From contig MNQK01000029.1 in assembly GCA_001915385.1 (NCBI GenBank), positions 1-64,000 of the forward strand: a stretch of DNA of 64,000 nucleotides, given 5' to 3'. The DNA comes from Bacteroidales bacterium 52_46. GTDB taxonomy: Bacteria > Bacteroidota > Bacteroidia > Bacteroidales > Muribaculaceae. Positions within the stretch are counted from its first letter, which is position 1; the number at the start of each line of letters is the position of its first letter. This document shows positions 31,522 to 41,118 of this stretch, piece by piece. The translations under genes and the position numbers were made by a program. Below the pieces are notes generated by a model that was not told the DNA's origin, did not search any database, and saw only the letters and a program-made list of their open reading frames with translations.

Positions 31522-33576
31522 CTATCGGCGTAATGTCCCGGGGTCGAATCTCTGACCTCCGAGGCCGGTGCCCGACTGTCGGTTGGTGTTGCCCGAACTG
31601 TTGCGTCCTGAGCCGCCGTAGCCGGGCGAATAGAAGTCATCCTCTTCTTCGTCCTCATCGGTGTTGTTTTCGTTGGCGTTGCGGTCGCGGTTCTTGGGCT
31701 TGTTTTTCTTTATCTCGTTGGGTCTCTGTGCCTCCACGGGAAGCTGGTTGATGTCCCATGTCTGGTTGATGTCCCAGTTTTTTTTCACGGCGAGTTTCTT
31801 GGGATAATAATATACATCCTCGGCCTGACGTTTTTCGCTTATCGAGCCGGTATCCCACTTGCCGTTGCGGTTGGCATCGACGTAGGCACGGGCATAGTAG
31901 GTGTTGGGGCTGACGAATGTGAATACGGCCGACCCGTCCTTTACCGGAGCTACTGCCACCGGTTTGTCCTGCGTGTTGAGCAGTTCCACCATCATCTCTT
32001 CTCCTGCAGGAATGCCGGTAAGATTGAATGTTATGGTGGAATAGTCCTCAAGTTTCTTGACGGTGAATTCGGAAGTCGCGGGCTTGTTGACATTTCCGTA
32101 AATGCCTGTCACTGCTGCCGAATCGACTTTGAGACGGTAGCGTTCCCCCTCCTTCCAGTCATGACGCAGCGTGAACGCCAGCTGGCGGTTGAGCGAGTCT
32201 CGCGTGATATGCTGCGCACCCATGTCGCGCCATACGGTGTCGACCCTCATCTCGAGGTGAATCATGCTCCCGATAATAGTATCGACGGGTTGGGAGGCGG
32301 TGAAATATAGCGGACGGTTCAGCTCCTGGTTCCCTTTGGTGCTCGTGTCGAAGGTCATGAACGCAGGTTCGTCGGTGAATACTGTGTCCCTTCCCTCCTC
32401 GCGCAGCTTTTTGAGAAGTTTCTCGCGCTCCTTGTCGCGCTTTTCGAGCGCTTTGCGGAAACTCGAACGGTCGCGGTTGAGCAACCGCAGCGTGTCGGTA
32501 GTCCACGACAGTTGGTCGAGCGTGTCCGTGCGCAGATAGCGCGCTTCTACGAGAAGAGTGTCGGTGGATATTACCCCCTTGTCTGTGAGCCAGTATGTTA
32601 TGGAATCGCCTGCGGCGGAGTGGTCGATGCGCGATATTTCGTCGATGCGACGTCCCGCGGCCGGAGTGTTGAGCAGTGTCAGCACGGGCAGCGTGTCGGT
32701 GGGCGCGCCAAATTCCAGCGCTATGCGAGTGGAGTCGATGCGGGTATTGTTTTTGAGATACTGCGACCGGTAGTTCTCGTTGAACCATGTGAGCAGCAGG
32801 TCGTTAGGAAGATAGCGATGTCCCTGGCGCATCACAATCGAGTCCATGCCGTTGCTTGCGCGCAGCGTGTCGGTCACCATGATATTCACCACTTCAGGCA
32901 CTACAGTCTGTCCTAAGAAAGCCACATCTTCCGAACGGTCCCAGTGATAGTCGCGGTTGAGGTCGTTGACGGCATAGAGATTGTAGGTGCCCGGCGCGAG
33001 ATTGCGCAGCACGAACTGTCCGTACTGGTTGGTCTTGGCTATGCGCTCGAACGGCAGCGTGGTGATGGCCGTGTCCGACAGATTGGAGTATACGCCCACT
33101 ATCATGCCCTGCGCGGGTTCGAGATTGCGGGCTTCGAAAAGCATCCCCGATATGACAAGGCTGTCGCGAGTGTCGCCCGTAGAGAAATCGAATGCGAATC
33201 CGTCGAGGATATTCCCCTCGTTGAGGTCACGTATGGCGTCGGAAAAATCTATGGTATATGTGGCGTCGTTTACGAGCGTATCGCGGAATTCCACCGTCAG
33301 GCGCTTACCGTTGGCCGATATCGACGGCGGCTGCTTCTGCACGGGCGATACCACGACCTTGTTCACCACATCCTCCATCTTGATATTCTCGTCAAAGAAT
33401 ATATTGATGCGGTTGCCGTTGAAGTTGAGTGTTCCCGGAGCCGGATTCGAACGCACGAACACCGGCGGCAACTCGTCGCGGTCGCCCCCCTCGGGACGCC
33501 CTATCGACGCACACGCAGCAAGCAGCATCACCACTGCCGCCATACATAATATTCTGACTATATTACTGTTTCTCAC
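31522..33576 (-). CDS. Ig-like domain lipoprotein
   Basis: The 684-residue exported protein has a lipobox in VVMLLAACAS (Cys22), followed by PEGGDRDELPPVFVRSNPAPGTLNFNGNRINIFFDE, the Big_5 (bacterial Ig-like) domain typical of a conserved Bacteroidota lipoprotein. Later it carries a carboxypeptidase-regulatory-like region (TNQYGQFVLRNLAPGTYNLYAVND) and a charged coil (RKALEKRDKEREKLLKKLREEG). The C-terminus is Asn/Gly-rich low-complexity sequence. The function is unknown, though the wide conservation suggests an envelope role. It precedes DUF3822 and rsmD in one unit. Confidence 0.88.
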   Translation of the reverse strand: MRNSNIVRILCMAAVVMLLAACASIGRPEGGDRDELPPVFVRSNPAPGTLNFNGNRINIFFDENIKMEDVVNKVVVSPVQKQPPSISANGKRLTVEFRDTLVNDATYTIDFSDAIRDLNEGNILDGFAFDFSTGDTRDSLVISGMLFEARNLEPAQGMIVGVYSNLSDTAITTLPFERIAKTNQYGQFVLRNLAPGTYNLYAVNDLNRDYHWDRSEDVAFLGQTVVPEVVNIMVTDTLRASNGMDSIVMRQGHRYLPNDLLLTWFNENYRSQYLKNNTRIDSTRIALEFGAPTDTLPVLTLLNTPAAGRRIDEISRIDHSAAGDSITYWLTDKGVISTDTLLVEARYLRTDTLDQLSWTTDTLRLLNRDRSSFRKALEKRDKEREKLLKKLREEGRDTVFTDEPAFMTFDTSTKGNQELNRPLYFTASQPVDTIIGSMIHLEMRVDTVWRDMGAQHITRDSLNRQLAFTLRHDWKEGERYRLKVDSAAVTGIYGNVNKPATSEFTVKKLEDYSTITFNLTGIPAGEEMMVELLNTQDKPVAVAPVKDGSAVFTFVSPNTYYARAYVDANRNGKWDTGSISEKRQAEDVYYYPKKLAVKKNWDINQTWDINQLPVEAQRPNEIKKNKPKNRDRNANENNTDEDEEEDDFYSPGYGGSGRNSSGNTNRQSGTGLGGQRFDPGTLRR

Positions 33577-33621
33577 CTTTTTTGCGGTTTGTTATATGCA
33601 GTTATTTTAAGCCGTCCATCA

Positions 33622-34707
33622 TTATTTGGTTATAAATAAAACATCTGATAGACTGGTATAACTTTTCTTATTGTATTCAAAGGTAATCTTTTTTAGTGAA
33701 GAAATAGAGAAATTTTTGATATAATCATCTACTTTTGGTTCTATTAAGGAAAATGCTCTTTTCATTTTCCAGGATTGTTCCGGATTTTCTGTGTCAGCGA
33801 GAATTAAATACAACCTGTTTTCTGCCCCGAAACGCATTTCTCCCTGATTTTCGTAGAGCCATTTCATCAGTTCGTATGGATTGTTGCCGGCTTCGATAAT
33901 AATATTCCGGCGTATCAGGTTTAATTCATTGATTATTTCGTAATATCCTTGTTCTGCAAGCTTCTCGGTGAGTGTATAGACCTGTTGGCCGGTCGTTGAG
34001 GATTGATCTGCGGTTATATCGGTCTCTTTGCACTTGCATTTAAGCCATCCTAAAATATTTCTCCCTGATATTTCCTTGAATTTTAATTCCATGAACTGAT
34101 TTGGGAAAAATGTCACTTTCAGGTCTATAGGGAAATTGCCAATGAAAAAGTCGACATTTTTAATTTCACCTACTGCAGAAATAACATTTGGATTACGCTT
34201 GAATAATGATTCGATAAGAAACGATGTCCAGTTGTTGTACCAGCTGTTCTGCACGTAATTCCATGCATTACTTGCAATTTCGCTCTGACGTGACTGTAGT
34301 TCTGTAAAATCACTTATCGTTTTTACATATCTGCTTATTAAATATTTGTCAAGTGAATTATTTTGGTCTCCTCCCCAAATATAACTTCTGACCTTATATA
34401 AATCATCTTTAAGCCGCTCGGTGTCCACATCCATCGCAGTGTACCACTCATGGTTCATTGCCTGAAGAAAGCGGTCGAGTATCGTCATGGCATCATTGCG
34501 GTTTTCAAGGAGATTGAACAACTCAATATTCTTTTCGGATACTTTTGTGCTTATGAGAGTTATATTGTTTTCTGCACAGAATTGGTTAATCTGTTTCAAT
34601 CTGCATATAGCTCTGACTTTTAACCAAAGCAATCCGTTTTGATTGTTGTTGAAAGCATACATGTTATGCTCTCTGAATTCCTTGTCCCATAATTCAAAGC
34701 TATACAT
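33622..34707 (-). CDS. Probable type II restriction endonuclease
   Basis: This 361-residue protein has no family that I can name. The segment VDFFIGNFPIDLKVTF (185-200) fits a PD-(D/E)xK nuclease core, with Asp186 and Asp195-x-Lys197. It lies 6 bases after a D12-class adenine methylase and has the same length, which is the layout of a type II restriction-modification pair. The AT-rich composition matches its partner and differs from neighbours. The target sequence is unknown. The nuclease role is inferred from the motif and partner, not from overall similarity. Confidence 0.7.
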   Translation of the reverse strand: MYSFELWDKEFREHNMYAFNNNQNGLLWLKVRAICRLKQINQFCAENNITLISTKVSEKNIELFNLLENRNDAMTILDRFLQAMNHEWYTAMDVDTERLKDDLYKVRSYIWGGDQNNSLDKYLISRYVKTISDFTELQSRQSEIASNAWNYVQNSWYNNWTSFLIESLFKRNPNVISAVGEIKNVDFFIGNFPIDLKVTFFPNQFMELKFKEISGRNILGWLKCKCKETDITADQSSTTGQQVYTLTEKLAEQGYYEIINELNLIRRNIIIEAGNNPYELMKWLYENQGEMRFGAENRLYLILADTENPEQSWKMKRAFSLIEPKVDDYIKNFSISSLKKITFEYNKKSYTSLSDVLFITK

Positions 34708-34713
34708 CCGGTA

Positions 34714-35799
34714 TTAATTTAACGGTGTGCAGATAATAAGAATTTCACTACTGCCGGCAACACTTCCCTTGCCGCCGCGCCCAAAAAGATATGGCTTTCG
34801 TTCTATCTGTATTTTTCGGAATGGCTTTACCATATCCACTATCATGTCGATGCTCGGATAACTACGGTCATTATAACTTATAAGCCAATACGGGATATTC
34901 TCCGAGAGCGAGAACATTGACTTGAAACTGCCTATGATTTCTTTTTTTGTATCAAATCCGCTTGCTTTTTTGGGGCTGTATCTTTTTGTCCCGTTTATAA
35001 AATCTTTGTCTTTCCAATAATTGGTAAAAGTTTCGGGCAAGTGGTAGAAACTTTGGTAATCGGCATGGCTGTCGCAATAGGGAGGGTCGAAATACACCAT
35101 ATCGACGTTTGTCAATGTAGGCAGGAGATCTAAAATATTCTGATTGTAGGAAATGCATTTTTTCCCATTGTCAAAAATTGCGTTGTTATAATCTTTGACA
35201 AGTTCTGAAAATAATGTTTTCAGTGGTCTTATGAGGCTGCGGTTGCGTTTGACCCTGTCGGGATTGGAAGCATAGACAAGTGCCTGTGTATGTCCGAAAT
35301 GTCCCATTGTTACTTTCCTTGTCATCGCGCGGTTCATTGTTGCTATGGCGAGTGACTTTTTATAGTCGTTTTCAAGGAATCTTATATTGCTTCGGAATGC
35401 GTCAAGAAACGCGGTTTCCTCCCTGACAAAAAATAAATCTGTGAAAATATTTTCCATCAGATTATAGTAAGTGGGATTGGAATTTGGAGAAAATAATATT
35501 TCAATGTCGTCAGGGGTAAGAATTTCGCCGCTGTTTTCCACAAGTGCTTTGCCAATCTCACTGTTGAATTTTAGAAAATCATTGGAAATTACAGACTTGC
35601 CAAGCTGTTTAAGCATGAATGCAACCGACTGCGAACCGCTGAAAGCATCGAGTATTGTAGTGGCGTCCTCCGGTATCCATTGGGCAATCCAGTCACAATG
35701 TATATATTTTGCTCCAAGGTATTGTGGCTTTGGAAATTTTATTGTGAAGAAATCTTGCTCATCAAATAGCGTTTGCTGTATTACAGGATATTGCTTCAT
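34714..35799 (-). CDS. D12-class adenine-N6 DNA methyltransferase
   Basis: This 361-residue protein carries an S-adenosylmethionine motif LDAFSGSQSVA (50-60) and catalytic DPPYCDSHADY (238-248), in alpha-class order with the target domain between. The N-terminal YLGAKYIHCDWI is typical of the D12 class. It would methylate adenine in the target of the partner endonuclease. The ATG at 35799 is only 19 bases from the 3' end of tRNA-Arg, so its transcript may start at the tRNA promoter. The pair appears to be an insertion beside the tRNA gene. Confidence 0.85.
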   Translation of the reverse strand: MKQYPVIQQTLFDEQDFFTIKFPKPQYLGAKYIHCDWIAQWIPEDATTILDAFSGSQSVAFMLKQLGKSVISNDFLKFNSEIGKALVENSGEILTPDDIEILFSPNSNPTYYNLMENIFTDLFFVREETAFLDAFRSNIRFLENDYKKSLAIATMNRAMTRKVTMGHFGHTQALVYASNPDRVKRNRSLIRPLKTLFSELVKDYNNAIFDNGKKCISYNQNILDLLPTLTNVDMVYFDPPYCDSHADYQSFYHLPETFTNYWKDKDFINGTKRYSPKKASGFDTKKEIIGSFKSMFSLSENIPYWLISYNDRSYPSIDMIVDMVKPFRKIQIERKPYLFGRGGKGSVAGSSEILIICTPLN

Positions 35800-35818
35800 G
35801 TCATATTCTCTCCAATGT

Positions 35819-35893
35819 TGGTACCCCGGAGCAGAATCGAACTGCTATCAAAAGTTTAGGAAACTTCTATTCTATCCGTTGAACTACCGGGGC
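35819..35893 (-). tRNA. tRNA-Arg (CCT anticodon)
   Basis: The cloverleaf is complete: acceptor GCCCCGG/CCGGGGT with one G-U pair, an anticodon stem GAAGT/ACTTT with loop TTCCTAA (anticodon CCT, reading AGG), a T-arm with GTTCGATTC, discriminator A and an encoded CCA at 35819-35821. The tRNA without CCA is 72 bases. Confidence 0.93.
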
Positions 35894-35953
35894 ATTTGGG
35901 TCGGTTGTTGTGTTTGAATCTGTTGTGATTTCAAACTGTTGGGAAAGCGTTCA

Positions 35954-36060
35954 AAATTTTAAATTCCGCGGTTAGAGACCGCGGCTACTATATCGTAGCG
36001 TTTGGTAATCAGATATGTAGAGGCCGCGGTTTTTAACCGCGGTTGATAAAATTAAATTTT
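35954..36060. repeat. Palindromic intergenic element (CCGCGG type)
   Basis: The arms 35966-35985 and 36023-36042 are inverted copies that match at 18 of 20 positions, and each arm is itself palindromic (CCGCGGTT...ACCGCGG). AT-rich outer flanks (AAAATTTTAAATT and AATTAAATTTT) extend the symmetry. It fills the gap between tRNA-Arg and folA. Confidence 0.8.
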
Positions 36061-36103
36061 GATATCACTTCCGGCACATTGCCGACGGGTGCAAAGTTAA
36101 CGT

Positions 36104-36589
36104 TTATCTGCGACAATAACAAATGAAACTGTAGCTTAGGCCGCTCTTTTCATCGGTCTTTCTCTCGCTTTCGCTGAGTTTTTCCCATTCCGTGGAGCTG
36201 TATTCGGGGAAAAAAGTGTCGGCGGCGGGGCTGTCGGCATCGATCAGCGTCAGCTCCATGCGGTCGGCTGAGCCGATTGCCTGTCGGTAAATCTCGCCGC
36301 CCCCGATTATGAACACTTCCTCTCCCGCCCCCATCGCGAGAGCCTCGTCGAGCGACCCTGCGCGCTCTATGCCGGGCGCGCTGTAGTCAGTCCGCCTGGT
36401 TATCACTATGTTGCGGCGGTCAGGCAGGGCACCCTTGGGAAGCGACTCGAAAGTCTTGCGGCCCATCACCACCGTATGTCCTGTGGTAAGCGCCTTGAAC
36501 CGGCGCAAGTCCTCGCGTATGTGGAATGCCAGGTCACCCCCGCGTCCTATCGCTCCGTCGCGCCCCGTGGCGGCTATGATTGTCACCAT
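36104..36589 (-). CDS. folA: Dihydrofolate reductase
   Basis: This 161-residue enzyme reduces dihydrofolate to tetrahydrofolate with NADPH in the cytosol. IAATGRDGAIGRGGDLAFHIREDLRRFK holds the substrate-binding acidic residue, TVVMGRKTFESLP is the NADPH and phosphate site, and FIIGGGEIYRQA is the conserved GG-x-x-(I/V)Y motif. The gene follows thyA by 20 bases; thymidylate synthase consumes the folate that this enzyme regenerates, so the pairing is functional. The length is normal. Confidence 0.96.
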   Translation of the reverse strand: MVTIIAATGRDGAIGRGGDLAFHIREDLRRFKALTTGHTVVMGRKTFESLPKGALPDRRNIVITRRTDYSAPGIERAGSLDEALAMGAGEEVFIIGGGEIYRQAIGSADRMELTLIDADSPAADTFFPEYSSTEWEKLSESERKTDEKSGLSYSFICYCRR

Positions 36590-36609
36590 GTCTTGTCCTG
36601 TTTTAAGAT

Positions 36610-37404
36610 TTATACCGATACGTCGGCCTTGATATGAGGATGCGGGTCATAGTCCACAAGCTCGAAATCCTCGTACTTGAAGTCGAATATGCTCTTGACA
36701 TCCGGATTTATTATCATGCGAGGCAGCTTGCGCGGCTCGCGGGTGAGCTGCAGGCGTGCCTGCTCGAAATGGTTCCGGTAGATATGCGTGTCGCCCAACG
36801 TGTGCACGAAATCGCCGGCCTCCAGCCCTGTCACCTGCGCCACCATCATCAACAGCAACGCGTATGACGCGATGTTGAACGGTACGCCTAAGAAAGTGTC
36901 GGCCGAACGCTGGTAAAGCTGCAGCGACAGCCGTCCGTCGGCCACATAAAACTGGAAGAACGCGTGGCACGGAGGCAGCTTCATCGACGGGATGTCGGCC
37001 ACGTTCCATGCGCTCACTATGATTCGGCGCGACGACGGATTATTCTTTATCTGGTCGATGGCCTCCGAAATCTGGTCGATGAACGTGCCGTCATACGCCG
37101 GCCACGAACGCCACTGATAGCCGTAGATATGCCCCAAGTCGCCGTTTTCGTCGGCCCACTCGTTCCATATCCTTACCCCGTGCTCCTGAAGGTATTTCAC
37201 GTTGGTGTCACCCTTCAGAAACCACAGCAGCTCGTAGATGATTGACTTCAGATGCAGTTTCTTGGTCGTCAGAAGCGGAAATCCGTCGGCGAGATTGAAC
37301 CGCATCTGGTAGCCGAACACCGAGCGCGTCCCGGTGCCCGTACGGTCCTCCTTGTCAGTGCCGTGCGTAAGTATATGGTCGAGAAGTTCGAGATATTGTT
37401 TCAT
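36610..37404 (-). CDS. thyA: Thymidylate synthase
   Basis: The 264-residue ThyA starts at ATG 37404 (MKQYLELLDHILTHG). It methylates dUMP to dTMP using methylenetetrahydrofolate. Motifs present are DRTGTGTRSVFGYQMRFNL for phosphate binding, LPPCHAFFQF with the catalytic cysteine, QRSADTFLGVPFNIASYA and HIYRNH. It is the first gene of a thyA-folA operon. The length matches the classical E. coli enzyme. Confidence 0.97.
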   Translation of the reverse strand: MKQYLELLDHILTHGTDKEDRTGTGTRSVFGYQMRFNLADGFPLLTTKKLHLKSIIYELLWFLKGDTNVKYLQEHGVRIWNEWADENGDLGHIYGYQWRSWPAYDGTFIDQISEAIDQIKNNPSSRRIIVSAWNVADIPSMKLPPCHAFFQFYVADGRLSLQLYQRSADTFLGVPFNIASYALLLMMVAQVTGLEAGDFVHTLGDTHIYRNHFEQARLQLTREPRKLPRMIINPDVKSIFDFKYEDFELVDYDPHPHIKADVSV

Positions 37405-37545
37405 TTGCAGTATATAATATAAAAGCAAAATTCACTAAAATTATCGATATATGCAAATGATTGCCGAATAATCGTCCACCTGCGCACCGCAAAGCGCCAT
37501 ACATTGCCGGACCGAAATTTCGTACTCCCGCAATCCCGTGCCCGT

Positions 37546-39486
37546 TTATCTGACCGCAATCTTTACCGTAACCGTACGCTTGTCGGCGGAAACACCTTTC
37601 ACGATATAAATCCCCGGAAGCAGCGATGGCGTCGAAAATACCCCGTCGACGGTGGCCACTGCCTCTCCCCCGACGTTATACACTGTCCAGCATGCCTCGT
37701 CGCCGAGTGTTAGGGTGTGGGTGTCTATGTTGACATAGTCTACCGCGGCAGGTTCGTAACCTATTTTGTCGTCGAGCCACTGTATGCGCGCCTTCAGATA
37801 ATTCTTTACCCATGCCACTTCACCTTCATACGAACCCGCTACCTGCGGATTCATGTGTACTGCCTGGTTGAGAATATCCCATCGCATGAAGTTAAGCCTT
37901 TGCGAAGCATCCATCTCGGCTGCGTTTCTGTCGACAAACTCGCACAATGACTCAGCCGACAACCCCTCCTCGCGCATCTTTGTCCATAATGACAGCAGTT
38001 CGGGGGCGGTCGACGCGTCGCGCGCCATTATGCGGTTGACGAATGTGCGCATAGTGCCCGCGCACGACGATGAAGATGCCTGATACAAATAGCATTTGAG
38101 GTCGTTGATAGGATAGGTGCGGGTGTCGTTCTCGAATCCGAGGTCAAAATCCCACACCGGCCCGACATGGAATTTCGGGTCATTGCGCTTTTTGTACATG
38201 TACGTGCTCCAGTATGTGTCAGTATTTCCCGACACCTCTCCCACGATAAAGTGCTGTAAAAAACTTGTAAGGTCAATCATCGAGCGGTAACCGGTCTTCG
38301 GGTCATCGAATTTCGATGAATAGACCACCGATTCCAGACTGTTGAAATAATCGGTGATGTATGCCGTCTGCTCCGGAGTGATTTTGTCATCGTCGGGCGA
38401 TTTTATGGTGACGGGAATGCCTCTCTTTGACTTGAACCATGAAAGCTCGCTCTCGGCGTATGCGTCCACCTCTATCAGATACCCTCCGGTGAGGGCATCA
38501 CCCGCGATGTCCGTTTCCTCCATCTCATTGACCGGCACACGCCCCTCGGCCACCTCAACCTGGTCGCAAAACTGGTAGCACCCCTTGTACTCTCCGTTGA
38601 GTATGACGTCGACCGGGCGGCAATACGGCACATATTCCATCCCCGCGCGCCGCGCCACCTCAAAAGCTATCATATTTCGCATCAGCGTCTTGTCGCCGAA
38701 ATTATTGATAAGCGTCCACTTCTTCGCTTTGGCCGGCGCGTCAAGCGGCCGCTGTTTCTTGGCAAACTTGATGCGGTACGGCTTTTTCGGGTGTGTCATG
38801 CTGTTGTTGCCGCGCAGGCGTGATTCTCCCGCAGCTTCGAGCACATTGGTCCCGTTCTCCGATATGATTATGATATTGCTCTCGATATTGTGCTCCTTGT
38901 CGTAAGGCTCCACTGCATTGACTGTGTTGATAATCACCGTAGGCAGATTGGTTATCTGATGCAGACGGCTGTCATCCCCTTCACCTTTCTCGCCGTAAAA
39001 TTCAATCTCGGCCACATTGCAGCGGGCGTCGTTCGGCCCCACATAACGCACGTAGCGGAATCCGCGCGAGCACTCTACGTCGGCATAGCTCATCGACCCA
39101 ATCCGGCCGTTTTCGGTGGTAAGGTAAAGCGGTACGGCGTCCAGGAAGTCAGGACGGTTCGCGCCCTCGAACATGGCGAGCTTCACGCGCCCCTCCCCGT
39201 GCCAGTCGTTGCGCGGCGACCACCCTACGCGGGTTATCACGTGCTTTTCGCCCAGGTCAAGTCCCGCCCACGTATAGCTGCGGTCGTACGAAGCGAAATA
39301 CGTGTTCATGTCGCCGTCGAAGGCATCGTATATCGTGTTGACTGTGGTCGATGCCTCGCCTGTGGCATAATCAACCGATGTGGTGGTGCCTATGGGAGTG
39401 CCCGACAGTTTCTCTGCTCCTGCGGCAGTGGCAGCAGCGGCGAGCATTATCGCCGGCCCCAGTATGGACGTTTTTTTAATCATCAT
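37546..39486 (-). CDS. CotH-kinase family surface protein with discoidin-like domain and sorting tail
   Basis: The 646-residue protein has a signal peptide (1-24), an F5/8C-type (discoidin) domain around residues 35-165 (YDAFDGDMNTYFASYDRSYTWAGLDLG), and a CotH domain around 180-560. CotH features include SRLRGNNSMTHPKKPYRIKF, DKTLMRNMIAFEVARR, and VGPVWDFDLGFEND, which holds the Asp of the atypical kinase. A C-terminal secretion tail GIYIVKGVSADKRTVTVKIAVR ends the protein. CotH proteins phosphorylate proteins using ATP in spore formers, but their role in Bacteroidota is unknown. It is probably surface-exposed. Confidence 0.88.
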   Translation of the reverse strand: MMIKKTSILGPAIMLAAAATAAGAEKLSGTPIGTTTSVDYATGEASTTVNTIYDAFDGDMNTYFASYDRSYTWAGLDLGEKHVITRVGWSPRNDWHGEGRVKLAMFEGANRPDFLDAVPLYLTTENGRIGSMSYADVECSRGFRYVRYVGPNDARCNVAEIEFYGEKGEGDDSRLHQITNLPTVIINTVNAVEPYDKEHNIESNIIIISENGTNVLEAAGESRLRGNNSMTHPKKPYRIKFAKKQRPLDAPAKAKKWTLINNFGDKTLMRNMIAFEVARRAGMEYVPYCRPVDVILNGEYKGCYQFCDQVEVAEGRVPVNEMEETDIAGDALTGGYLIEVDAYAESELSWFKSKRGIPVTIKSPDDDKITPEQTAYITDYFNSLESVVYSSKFDDPKTGYRSMIDLTSFLQHFIVGEVSGNTDTYWSTYMYKKRNDPKFHVGPVWDFDLGFENDTRTYPINDLKCYLYQASSSSCAGTMRTFVNRIMARDASTAPELLSLWTKMREEGLSAESLCEFVDRNAAEMDASQRLNFMRWDILNQAVHMNPQVAGSYEGEVAWVKNYLKARIQWLDDKIGYEPAAVDYVNIDTHTLTLGDEACWTVYNVGGEAVATVDGVFSTPSLLPGIYIVKGVSADKRTVTVKIAVR

Positions 39487-39540
39487 GGTAATAGGTGTTT
39501 ATGTCATCCTCGCGCTGTTTGCGCGAGGTGGGTTTGTCGT

Positions 39541-41073
39541 CTATCTTTTAAGGCCGTTCACTTTGATGGCCTTGGCGGGTGATGCCGGGCAGATATACTG
39601 GCACGAGCCGCACCCTATGCAGCCGTTGAGGTCTACGCTTGCCACGCGGCGCCCCTCTTTCTGCGTCATCGTTATCGTATGGCGCGGACAACGCTGCGCA
39701 CACAGCCCGCAGCCTATACATGCCTCGGTGTCTACCGTAGCGAGGCCGGTCCTGAACAGATGCTTCTCCTCCACTGTCAGTTTCTCGAGCGCCCCGGTAG
39801 GGCATACTTCGGTACATTTCACGCAGTTGTATCGGCAGTAACTGTCATCATAATTCTTGAGCGGGTGGAGCGGATTGCCCGCGCCGTATTCGCCTTTCGA
39901 CGGCTCGAGCACATGCGCCGGACACACCGATATGCATGCGCCGCAACCCACGCATTTTGTCAGAAACGAACGTGTCGACACGATGCCCGGAGGCGGCACC
40001 GGACGTGTGTCGCGGGTATCCTCCTGCACTATCTCTTTCGGCTTCACGCGGTCGAGTTTCCTTGCGGCGCTCGCTACGGCGGGTGCCGCGGCGAGTATCA
40101 GTCCCGAGGCAAGGAAACGGCGTCGGTCGATAGCTCGCGGTTTCTCTATATTGTCGGCCGCTCCCGGAGCGTCCATCGTGGCTGTTGCACGCGCGCCCGG
40201 CACTTTCATCAGCATCGGTATCGACAGCCGGTGACGGCGCCGCGTGTAGGTGATGGCGCCGCTGTCGCACACCGCCGTGCAGTTGAAGCACACCACGCAC
40301 CGCGACATGTCGACCGTATGCCCCTTGGAGTCGATGCACTCCGCTTTGCATACGCGTTCGCATAGCCCGCAGTGCACGCACACGTCGGTGTTTATGTCCA
40401 TTCCGTACACGCTGTGGCGGCTCAGCAGGCTCAGCACCGAGCCTACGGGGCACACCGTGTTGCATATCAGTCTTCCCCTCTTCATCGGCACCGCTACTAT
40501 CGCCGCGAGCGCTATGGTTGCGGCAATAATTCCCGCTATCGTTCCTGTGACCATCGTCGCTCCCTCGCCGGTGGCTATGAGCGGCCGAAGCAGGTATGTC
40601 ATGATGCGCCCGAACGTCCCGTACGGGTCAAACAGAGCCAGCATCAGCGACAGTCCCGACAGCAGTGCCACCACCGTAAGCGCCAACCATGCGTAGCGGA
40701 ACCTGTTGCGGGCCGCATGATGGCGGTAGCCGCGGCGGAATTTCATCTTCCGGCTCATGCGCGGCAACCGTGCCGAAATATCCTGCACTATACCCGTAGG
40801 GCACACCATCGAGCAGTACACACGCCCGAACAGCAGCGTTACCGCCACCCAGAAAAATATCAGCGAACCGCTCACCGACAGCGCTACCGGCACAATCTGT
40901 ACCCTCGTGATCCACTGAAAGCTGAGCGCCGCCGACGTGCCGAGCATGACGAAAAACACCGTCATGACGCTAAGAGCCACGATGGCCGTGACCCGGCGTC
41001 CCGTCTGCAGGGCCTTCCCGCGTCCGTTGGCCTGTCGGTGTTCCCGGCGGTATATCGGTGGATTTTCGCTCAT
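39541..41073 (-). CDS. Membrane-bound polyferredoxin (NapH-like, 4Fe-4S)
   Basis: This 510-residue protein has four to five membrane helices in the first 230 residues, with CSMVCPTG and CNTVCPVG loops as in NapH/CcoG-like proteins. Cysteine-rich 4Fe-4S domains follow: CVHCGLCERVC, CVVCFNCTAVC, CVGCGACISVC, CVKCTEVCPTG, CIGCGLCAQRC and CIGCGSCQYIC, enough for about six clusters. A twin-arginine-like internal segment RRRFLASG precedes a second membrane segment near 320-340. It probably moves electrons from the membrane to or from a periplasmic or cytoplasmic partner; the neighbouring ferredoxin gene at 41119 is the likely partner. Confidence 0.85.
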   Translation of the reverse strand: MSENPPIYRREHRQANGRGKALQTGRRVTAIVALSVMTVFFVMLGTSAALSFQWITRVQIVPVALSVSGSLIFFWVAVTLLFGRVYCSMVCPTGIVQDISARLPRMSRKMKFRRGYRHHAARNRFRYAWLALTVVALLSGLSLMLALFDPYGTFGRIMTYLLRPLIATGEGATMVTGTIAGIIAATIALAAIVAVPMKRGRLICNTVCPVGSVLSLLSRHSVYGMDINTDVCVHCGLCERVCKAECIDSKGHTVDMSRCVVCFNCTAVCDSGAITYTRRRHRLSIPMLMKVPGARATATMDAPGAADNIEKPRAIDRRRFLASGLILAAAPAVASAARKLDRVKPKEIVQEDTRDTRPVPPPGIVSTRSFLTKCVGCGACISVCPAHVLEPSKGEYGAGNPLHPLKNYDDSYCRYNCVKCTEVCPTGALEKLTVEEKHLFRTGLATVDTEACIGCGLCAQRCPRHTITMTQKEGRRVASVDLNGCIGCGSCQYICPASPAKAIKVNGLKR

Positions 41074-41118
41074 TTCTCTCGTTTCGGTACTAATTTCTTA
41101 CTTTATTATCTGTCGGAG

